Notes under the pieces: generated by a model
What the model saw: the letters and a program-made list of their open reading frames with translations, nothing else
Database searches by the model: none
What the model was told of the DNA's origin: nothing
Shown: in pieces, positions 36,876 through 42,224 of the stretch
Layout of the letters: each line of letters opens with the position of its first letter
How positions within the stretch are numbered: the stretch's first letter is position 1
Origin: an uncultured Hyphomicrobiales bacterium
GTDB taxonomy: Bacteria; Pseudomonadota; Alphaproteobacteria; Rhizobiales; TMED25
Assembly: GCA_905181735.1 (NCBI GenBank)
Contig: CAJIYR010000003.1
Location: forward strand, 190,001 to 232,224
DNA: 42,224 nt
Reading direction: 5' to 3'
Made by a program: the position numbers and the translations under genes

Positions 36876-37577
36876 TTATACTTTTTTATAAAAATAACCC
36901 ATCACTATTGATAACATTAACCATAGAACTGCTCCAGATGCTATAGTAGAAAAAATAAACTTAAATACAAGGTCAGAAGGTAAGTTATTAACCGGGCTAA
37001 CCTTTATAAATAATATTATCACTATATGGGGAATTATTAACATAACGAAATTAATTATTCTCCATTTAATTTCTTTCTTATAAACAAACAATCCCAACCC
37101 AATAACAGAAAAAGATGCCGTTAGAAGCCAAAGAAATTGTCGTAACATTATATCTGCTTGCAAGGTTCCTGGTGGCTGAGGAGATATACTAATTGAAGGC
37201 AATAGACAAAAACTTAAAAAACCAAAAAAACCTATTAAAAGTATACGTTTATAATCCAAACTATAATTTATTAAAGTAAGGGTAGAGGCAAAGAAAAAGC
37301 TAAAACCCGTTGCTATTAGTATATTAGCAATAAATGAAAAAATAGTTCTCTCCAGATCATAGCCAAATATATGAGCACCTACTTCTTCATTGTGATGATG
37401 AACTTCTTCATTATGATGATGGTCTTCATGTATGTTTATCGTCTCTACAGAAGACAATGATTCATAAAATTCAGCTTGATCAATCATCGGTTGAATTAAC
37501 AATAGATGAAAAAAAGTAATTAAAATACCAACAATAAAGCCAGTCACAAGACTGCTTATTAATAATTTCTGTGTCAT
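36876..37577 (-). CDS. cbtA: CbtA family cobalt transporter subunit
   Basis: 233 aa with five or six hydrophobic segments. CbtA features: N-terminal VTGFIVGILITFFHLLLIQP with I-x-x-A-E, then a histidine-rich loop EDHHHNEEVHHHNEE (~51-65), ERTIFSFIANIL, and LPSISISPQPPGTL. CbtA/CbtB units were predicted from comparative genomics as cobalt transporters controlled by B12 riboswitches. The His-rich loop is a likely metal collector. It follows cbtB by 10 bp in the riboswitch operon. Confidence 0.9.
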   Translation of the reverse strand: MTQKLLISSLVTGFIVGILITFFHLLLIQPMIDQAEFYESLSSVETINIHEDHHHNEEVHHHNEEVGAHIFGYDLERTIFSFIANILIATGFSFFFASTLTLINYSLDYKRILLIGFFGFLSFCLLPSISISPQPPGTLQADIMLRQFLWLLTASFSVIGLGLFVYKKEIKWRIINFVMLIIPHIVIILFIKVSPVNNLPSDLVFKFIFSTIASGAVLWLMLSIVMGYFYKKV

Positions 37578-37587
37578 ATTTCTAGAT

Positions 37588-37773
37588 TTAATGACAAGGA
37601 AATGTTATGGAATGCCGAACATCGTGAGCTGCATTATGAATAATCTCAGAATGAGAAAAGCCAGCCCCAAAAATTAAAACCGAACCAAACAAAATACCAA
37701 TCGCTGCTGATAAGTATCTGTCTGATAAAACCAAATATTTTTGGTCTCTAGTTATGTTAATTGTACTATTCAT
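37588..37773 (-). CDS. cbtB: CbtB family cobalt transporter small subunit
   Basis: 61 aa, one hydrophobic helix (YLSAAIGILFGSVLIFGAGF). The C-terminal block SEIIHNAAHDVRHSITFPCH is diagnostic: three His residues and a terminal Cys-His act as metal ligands. First gene of the operon, with a GGAGGG ribosome-binding site 8-13 nt before the ATG and a cobalamin riboswitch immediately upstream. Confidence 0.92.
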   Translation of the reverse strand: MNSTINITRDQKYLVLSDRYLSAAIGILFGSVLIFGAGFSHSEIIHNAAHDVRHSITFPCH

Positions 37774-37808
37774 AATTTCACCCTCCGTGTGTTTATTAAC
37801 TTAATATA

Positions 37809-37944
37809 AAATCATCAGCTGGTATCTGGCTTATAGTTAAAATTAACTAATCACAGTTGCGGGGGCAGCTACGGAATTAAAACATTTCCTACCGTATTCC
37901 CATAATAAAATTGCATTATTACAATTTATAAAACCAATGAATTT
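37809..37944 (-). promoter_or_regulatory. Cobalamin (B12) riboswitch upstream of cbtB
   Basis: On the minus strand: GGGAATacGGTAGGAAAT, then TTCCGTAGCTGCCCCCGCAA, CTGTGATTAG, and AGCCAGATACCAGCTGATG, in order and spacing of the AdoCbl aptamer core. AGCTGCCCCCGCAACTGT is the highly conserved L5/P5 block and AGCCAGATACC the B12-box-like J6/3 segment. Proposed P1: AAATTCAT near 37944 with ATGATTT near 37815; P2: TGGT with ACCA. The ribosome-binding site lies only ~14 nt past the aptamer, so control at translation start is likely. B12 is expected to switch the operon off. Confidence 0.9.
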
Positions 37945-38033
37945 GTTTAAACGCTATAGATTACATTCATTAAAGTCAAATTATAACTAATCTATATTAT
38001 CTATAAATTTAAAACTAGTTACAATAACTTAAC

Positions 38034-39755
38034 TCAATCAGAATTGATTAGTTTTTTTGTTTGATGTTGACTAAGAAAAATATCTCCACTCAAATCTTTC
38101 AATAAACTAGTGCCTTCCAACTTATCCATTACTGGCCCCTTTACCTCTGAAAGATGGAATTTAATATCTCCCAACATTAGCCTTTCATTAATAATATTTA
38201 GCGATTCAAGCGCGCTCATGTCGATTGCGTTCACCGCGGAACACATAAGAATAACGTGCTTAAGATCAGGCTTTTTAGCAACTTCAGAGTAAATTCTATC
38301 TTCTAAAAAACGTGTATTTGCAAAATATAGACTTTCATCAACTCGAATAGTTAAAACTTGGGGGTTTACTAAAACGTCATGTCGCAATACATTACGATAG
38401 TGTTCGGTTCCTGGAACCTGTCCTACGATTGCAATGTGCGGACATGATGACTTGTAGATACGGGTTAGAATTGAGATTAGGACACCAGCAATTACACCAA
38501 GCTCAACCCCCATTATAAGTGTCACACTCATTGTTGCTGCGACGGCTGCAAAATCAGCCTTAGAATAAATCCATGTTTTTTTTAAAATCGAAAAATCAAC
38601 AAGCGCAAGCACAGCTACAATTATAGTTGCAGCAAGAGTTGCTTTGGGGAGGTAAAAAATTAATGTTGTTAAGAATAGCGATGCGACACCAAGGCCTATT
38701 GCGGTGAATGCTCCAGCTGCTGGTGTCTCGGCTCCAGCATCGTAGTTGACTATAGAGCGTGAAAAACCACCTGTAACTGGAAAGCCACTAGTGAATGCCG
38801 CACCAACATTAGCAACGCCAAGGCCAATGAGTTCTTGGTTAGGATCGATACGTTGCCGTTTTGTTGCCGCTAGAGTTCGAGCAATAGAGATCGATTCAAT
38901 AAATCCAATAAGTGACATTAATATTGCTGAACCAATTAGACTAGTCCAGATATCTATAGAAAACGACGGCAAAGATATGGGTGGTAGACCTTGAGGAACT
39001 TCACCAACAACTTTGACCCCTCGTTCAGTAAAACTAAAAATCCATGCAATCAACGTTGTTATAACGATAGCTATAATTGGCCCAGCCTTAGCAAAAATAT
39101 TACTGGCGCGTTGATTAATACCAAGCTTTAAAAGAAGTGGAAGAAATCCCTTGCGCACCCAGAGTAGAAAGGCTGTTGTCAGACTGCCGATCAGCAAGGT
39201 GATCCAGTTCAACTCTGTGATACTTTCTCTTAGGGATATAGTAATCTCCAATATATTATGCCCATCTGCGTTGATACCAAAGATATGTTTCATCTGGCTT
39301 GCGGCGATAATAATGCCAGAGGCCGTAATAAATCCTGTAATCACCGGGTGAGATAGAAAATTCGCTAAGAACCCTAATCGAAAAAGACCAAGTCCTAATA
39401 GAATAATTCCTGACATAAAAGCGAGGGTAATTGCAGCCGCAATGTATTCTGGCGTACCAGGAATTGCTATTTTACCAACAGCGGCGGCCGTCAAGAGCGA
39501 AACCACTGCTACTGGACCAACGGCAAGCACGCGACTGGTACCAAATATAGCATAAAGCACAATAGGAAACATTGATGCATAAAGACCCATTTCAGGGGGT
39601 AACCCTGCTAACAAGGCGTAAGCTAATGACTGAGGAATCAACATAACCGTTACAACAACAGCCGCCACAAGGTCATTAGTAAATGTGACTTGGTTATAAG
39701 TTCGTCCCCAATCAAATATAGGTAAAAATTTTGATATGCGAGACATGTTACTCAT
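38034..39755 (-). CDS. SulP family anion permease with STAS domain
   Basis: 573 aa. SulP membrane domain of about 10-14 hydrophobic segments beginning NDLVAAVVVTVMLIPQSLAY (~residues 28-47) with AGLPPEMGLYASMFPIVLYA; cytoplasmic STAS domain at ~445-565 containing VRIDESLYF and MCSAVNAIDMSALESL-type nucleotide-binding loop. Usually sulfate or bicarbonate uptake; in BigR operons the SulP permease is thought to move oxidised sulfur species out. It overlaps the DUF442 gene by 4 bp (ATGA). Codon use looks GC-richer than the core genes. Confidence 0.92.
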   Translation of the reverse strand: MSNMSRISKFLPIFDWGRTYNQVTFTNDLVAAVVVTVMLIPQSLAYALLAGLPPEMGLYASMFPIVLYAIFGTSRVLAVGPVAVVSLLTAAAVGKIAIPGTPEYIAAAITLAFMSGIILLGLGLFRLGFLANFLSHPVITGFITASGIIIAASQMKHIFGINADGHNILEITISLRESITELNWITLLIGSLTTAFLLWVRKGFLPLLLKLGINQRASNIFAKAGPIIAIVITTLIAWIFSFTERGVKVVGEVPQGLPPISLPSFSIDIWTSLIGSAILMSLIGFIESISIARTLAATKRQRIDPNQELIGLGVANVGAAFTSGFPVTGGFSRSIVNYDAGAETPAAGAFTAIGLGVASLFLTTLIFYLPKATLAATIIVAVLALVDFSILKKTWIYSKADFAAVAATMSVTLIMGVELGVIAGVLISILTRIYKSSCPHIAIVGQVPGTEHYRNVLRHDVLVNPQVLTIRVDESLYFANTRFLEDRIYSEVAKKPDLKHVILMCSAVNAIDMSALESLNIINERLMLGDIKFHLSEVKGPVMDKLEGTSLLKDLSGDIFLSQHQTKKLINSD

Positions 39756-40186
39756 ATTCTTTGTAAAAAATTAGCAGCGATTTTTGGGCCAAGTGATGCC
39801 AGATCATATCCTGCTTTTTTGGCAATATAGAGTATTTCCTCAGCCAAGAAACCCTTCTTAGCCTTATTAATTGCCCACAATGATGCTGCACGATGTCCAC
39901 TTCGACAATAGATGAAAACCGGTCCACTTTCTTTATTTGTTAATGCCTCGAATGCCTGAACGTCTTCCTCTGTGATTTTCCCTGAAACTACTGGTACCTG
40001 ATAAACCTTTACGCCTATACCGTTGCTAATTAGTTTTATATTGGCGAATGTTGGCTGACCTAGATCTTCGCCTTCTGGACGTGCAATAATAATTGCATTG
40101 AAGTTCCTGAAATTTTTTTTAGTGATATCATCTAAAGAAATTTGTGATCCAACAAAAGTTTGGGAATCAAGTTGTATTGTTTGCAT
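39752..40186 (-). CDS. DUF442/TIGR01244 family sulfurtransferase
   Basis: 144 aa. The active-site loop CRSGHR (C94-R99, six residues with catalytic Cys as in rhodanese-type enzymes) is in FIYCRSGHRAASLWA; IARPEGEDLGQPTF is the other family block. In Agrobacterium and Xylella this domain is fused to the N-terminal side of the Blh metallo-beta-lactamase protein; here it is a separate gene next to it. Likely moves sulfane sulfur to or from the persulfide dioxygenase. Overlaps SulP by 4 bp. Confidence 0.88.
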   Translation of the reverse strand: MQTIQLDSQTFVGSQISLDDITKKNFRNFNAIIIARPEGEDLGQPTFANIKLISNGIGVKVYQVPVVSGKITEEDVQAFEALTNKESGPVFIYCRSGHRAASLWAINKAKKGFLAEEILYIAKKAGYDLASLGPKIAANFLQRI

Positions 40187-40240
40187 TATAAGTCTTTCTT
40201 CGCAGATTTTTGTTATTGCTTTTACTATTAAATTAACATT

Positions 40241-41125
40241 TTAGAGCTTATTAATTGGAACTTTCAGAGCTGGTCGACCAGCTTCGTCTGTAGGAATTTC
40301 ACCAGCGCGCATGTTTACTTGAAGTGCTGGAATAATAAGTTTTGGCATAGCCAATGAGGCATCTCTTTCGGTACGTAATTTTATAAATTTTTCTTTGCTG
40401 GTACCATAACCTACATGAATGTTGTGAGCTTTCTCGTCTCCAACTGTCGTTTCCCACCTAATATCACGTCCATTGGGGCCATAATCATGACACATGAACA
40501 GGCGCAATGCATCAGGCAAGCTCAAAATTTTTTGAATTGATACAAACAAGTCCTCCGCATTTCCACCAGGAAAATCAACCCGTGCTGATCCACCGTCTGG
40601 CATAAATAATGTGTCACCAATAAATGCTGAGTTACCAATGATATGCACCATACACGCAGGCGTATGGCCAGGAGTTGCAATAACAAATGCTTCCAGAGAT
40701 CCAATTTTATAGACATCGCCATCTTCAAATAAGACATCAAATTGTGAACCATCACGCTGGAAATCTGTTCCTTCATTAAAAATTATACCCCAAGTTTCTT
40801 GAACCTCAAGGATTTTCTTGCTAATTCCAATTTTCCCTCCAAGCTTATCCTGAAGATAGGGCGCTGCAGACAGGTGATCCGCATGAACGTGGGTCTCAAT
40901 TATCCATTCAAGTGTAAGGTGATTAGATGAGATGTATTCTATAATTTCATTGGCATGGTTGTAAGTAATCTGCCCAGAAGCATAGTTGATATCCAACACA
41001 GAGTCCACGACAGAGCAAGCCTTTGTGGTTGGATCCGATACCACATAACTAATCGTGTTGGTGTTAAGATCAAAGAAAGCTTTTACATCTGGTTTAATTG
41101 ATAAATCGATGGGATTAATGCTCAT
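40241..41125 (-). CDS. blh: Persulfide dioxygenase-like MBL-fold hydrolase (Blh type)
   Basis: 294 aa. Metallo-beta-lactamase fold with the iron-site motif T78-H-V-H-A-D-H84 (ETHVHADHLSAAPYLQD), a second His in ATPGHTPACMVHI, and the characteristic MCHDYGPNGRDIRWETTVGD near the C-terminus of Blh/PDO type enzymes. Oxidises glutathione persulfide to sulfite, detoxifying H2S. Start ATG 41125 has AAAGGAG 6 nt upstream, one of the best ribosome-binding sites here. Member of the BigR operon. Confidence 0.9.
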   Translation of the reverse strand: MSINPIDLSIKPDVKAFFDLNTNTISYVVSDPTTKACSVVDSVLDINYASGQITYNHANEIIEYISSNHLTLEWIIETHVHADHLSAAPYLQDKLGGKIGISKKILEVQETWGIIFNEGTDFQRDGSQFDVLFEDGDVYKIGSLEAFVIATPGHTPACMVHIIGNSAFIGDTLFMPDGGSARVDFPGGNAEDLFVSIQKILSLPDALRLFMCHDYGPNGRDIRWETTVGDEKAHNIHVGYGTSKEKFIKLRTERDASLAMPKLIIPALQVNMRAGEIPTDEAGRPALKVPINKL

Positions 41126-41153
41126 TGAATTCTCCTTTTAAAAATCATATTGA

Positions 41154-41570
41154 TCAGTGTGAAATTAATGACGTTAATTTTGCTGCAACCATTCCAATCA
41201 ACATTGCTGGAACGAAAATAAGCGTTCCTTTAGCCACTAGAGGAAGAGATGTTAATGCTGGCCCTGGACAGAATCCTCCAAGCCCCCAACCAACACCAAA
41301 TATTGCAGCGCCTGCAAGTAAGCGAAAATCAAAATCTGTCCTTGTAGGTAGATGGAATACGTCACTAAAAAATGGCGCCTTACGTTTCTGAACTATCCAG
41401 AAACCTGGCATTGCAACCAAGATTGCTCCACCCATTACGAAAGCTAGACTTGGGTCCCAACTACCGAAGAAATCTAGAAAATTTTGAACTTTTAACGGAT
41501 TTACCATTCCTGACAATATTAAACCAGTCCCAAAAATTAATCCGGCTATAAGAGTGCTTAAGATACGCAT
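41154..41570 (-). CDS. YeeE/YedE half-transporter (DUF6691)
   Basis: 138 aa membrane protein with four hydrophobic segments. Contains GGFCPGPALTSL, the G-x-C-x-G sulfur-binding signature of the YeeE/YedE (TsuA-like) family, and starts LSTLIAGLIFGTGLILSGMV. It follows its partner by 3 bp. The pair corresponds to the two halves (PmpB and PmpA) of the thiosulfate/sulfur-compound permease in BigR operons. The direction of transport is unknown. Confidence 0.88.
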   Translation of the reverse strand: MRILSTLIAGLIFGTGLILSGMVNPLKVQNFLDFFGSWDPSLAFVMGGAILVAMPGFWIVQKRKAPFFSDVFHLPTRTDFDFRLLAGAAIFGVGWGLGGFCPGPALTSLPLVAKGTLIFVPAMLIGMVAAKLTSLISH

Positions 41571-41573
41571 CGA

Positions 41574-42008
41574 TTAACCTCCCACAACGTGTCGAAGAAC
41601 CAGAACCGTTACAAAAGCTGTTGTCATGAAAGTACCAGTAGCAACGATCGATCTTCCTGATATACGGGATATTCCACATACACCATGTCCACTTGTGCAG
41701 CCGTTACCCAACACTGATCCAAATCCAACAAATAAACCAGCAATTCCAAGAAGAATATAATTATCTGATACAACCTGAACTGGAATCTCTCCTTGAATAA
41801 GAAACCATAAAGGAGCTGAAAGAAGGAGTCCTATAATAAAGATTAAACTTTGAGGTAGTTCAATTCTATCAATAGACGGAGGTAAAATGCGTGAAATAAT
41901 ACCGCTGATACCTGCTATACAACCATGAGAAATCATGAGTATAACTGCAGAAAAACCTATAAGGGCTCCACCTACCAAAGATGTCAAAGGGGTGAATTGA
42001 GTTTCCAT
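41574..42008 (-). CDS. YeeE/YedE family half-transporter, first gene of BigR operon
   Basis: 144 aa, four hydrophobic segments. The signature GNGCTSGHGVCGISRISGRS has the conserved cysteines for sulfur-compound handling; another, ISHGCIAGISGII, is in the first helices. Works with the next gene as a pair of half-transporters. Good ribosome-binding site AGGGAA. Divergent from the bigR gene with an inverted-repeat operator between them. Confidence 0.9.
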   Translation of the reverse strand: METQFTPLTSLVGGALIGFSAVILMISHGCIAGISGIISRILPPSIDRIELPQSLIFIIGLLLSAPLWFLIQGEIPVQVVSDNYILLGIAGLFVGFGSVLGNGCTSGHGVCGISRISGRSIVATGTFMTTAFVTVLVLRHVVGG

Positions 42009-42067
42009 TTTTAAATTCCCTATAATATTTTTGTTCTTTATAAAACTTGTTAATATACATTTTTATG

Positions 42068-42101
42068 ATATGATAATATAATTATATGAATATTATCATA
42101 T
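42068..42101. promoter_or_regulatory. Probable BigR operator: perfect 12-bp inverted repeat
   Basis: ATATGATAATAT (42068-42079) and ATATTATCATAT (42090-42101) are exact complements with a 10-bp spacer. It lies in the middle of the 125-bp space between the two divergent genes. BigR of Xylella/Agrobacterium binds an AT-rich inverted repeat between its gene and the operon, so position and shape fit a site that controls both. Confidence 0.7.
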
Positions 42102-42133
42102 GTAAAGAGAAACTTTAAAAAGAAAGATTTTAA

Positions 42134-42224
42134 ATGAAAGAGATGGAAGAAAATGCGTTAAAGGCGGCAAACTTCTTAAAAGGTATAGCAAGCCAACATC
42201 GATTAGTTATTCTCTGCCAATTAG
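42134..42224 (+). CDS. bigR: ArsR-family repressor, BigR-like (N-terminal part, cut by window end)
   Basis: 30 residues visible: MKEMEENALKAANFLKGIAS then QHRLVILCQL. The pattern A-x-x-L-K-x-I/L-A-x-x-x-R-L-x-I-L-C-x-L is the start of the ArsR winged-helix domain and specially close to BigR/SqrR. These sense sulfide by disulfide or tetrasulfide formation between two cysteines. Only one cysteine is seen so far (in ILCQL); the other would lie outside the window. The divergent sulfur operon supports the name. Confidence 0.85.
   Translation, partial: MKEMEENALKAANFLKGIASQHRLVILCQL

Noticed and set aside
1-42224. CRISPR array or toxin-antitoxin/defence cluster
   Set aside because: No regularly spaced repeats and no recognisable nuclease, toxin or restriction gene were found; the YwqK-like MORN protein alone is not enough.

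Overview
The window is a piece of an AT-rich alphaproteobacterial chromosome. The lineage call rests on gene content and order: lysC/ubiG divergent, lysC-ptsP-rodZ-like-prfA-prmC-DUF4167 in one direction, bolA/J-domain/cobS/cobT, rpmB/DUF3108, an SUV3-type helicase followed by fdxA and carD, and a COX-assembly-type methyltransferase of the NDUFAF5 family. Low GC and tight packing (several 1-14 bp overlaps, convergent gene pairs 2-22 bp apart) fit a streamlined, perhaps marine, lineage, but I cannot name a genus. Quinone genes (ubiG, ubiC) and soluble electron carriers (cytochrome c, pseudoazurin) indicate a respiring cell.

Region 1 (1-13650): end of an M23 peptidase and a MOSC protein on +; a long minus-strand run from lysC through ptsP, a rodZ-like gene without an ATG/GTG/TTG start, prfA, prmC and DUF4167; ubiG; the grxC-nitrilase-DUF1178 operon; a methyltransferase whose SAM-binding motif I has decayed; mutT-argJ.

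Region 2 (13651-30341): core genes secA, accA, xerD, aroK-aroB, bolA, J-domain protein-cobS-cobT, a queuosine-precursor transporter, rpmB, DUF3108, SUV3-like helicase, fdxA, carD, then tRNA-Arg(CCT).

Region 3 (30342-34152): between two tRNA-Arg genes, (CCT) and (ACG). It has cytochrome c, a CNNM/CBS membrane protein, ubiC and a cupin, plus a degenerate copy of the 3' end of tRNA-Arg(CCT) about 650 bp downstream of that tRNA.

Region 4 (34153-42224): accessory DNA, minus strand apart from bigR. It begins beside tRNA-Arg(ACG) with a fragment of a tyrosine integrase, then a MORN-repeat protein, a small membrane protein and pseudoazurin. Next is an operon cbtB-cbtA-TauE-DUF4396 preceded by a clear cobalamin riboswitch, i.e. 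a B12-repressed metal (cobalt) uptake unit. The end is a sulfide/persulfide detoxification operon (two YeeE/YedE half-transporters, persulfide-dioxygenase-like MBL protein, DUF442 sulfurtransferase, SulP permease) divergent from a BigR/ArsR repressor gene, with a perfect 12-bp-arm inverted repeat between them as probable operator. This last operon looks richer in GC than the core, which suggests transfer.

No CRISPR array, rRNA, intact insertion sequence or origin was seen.
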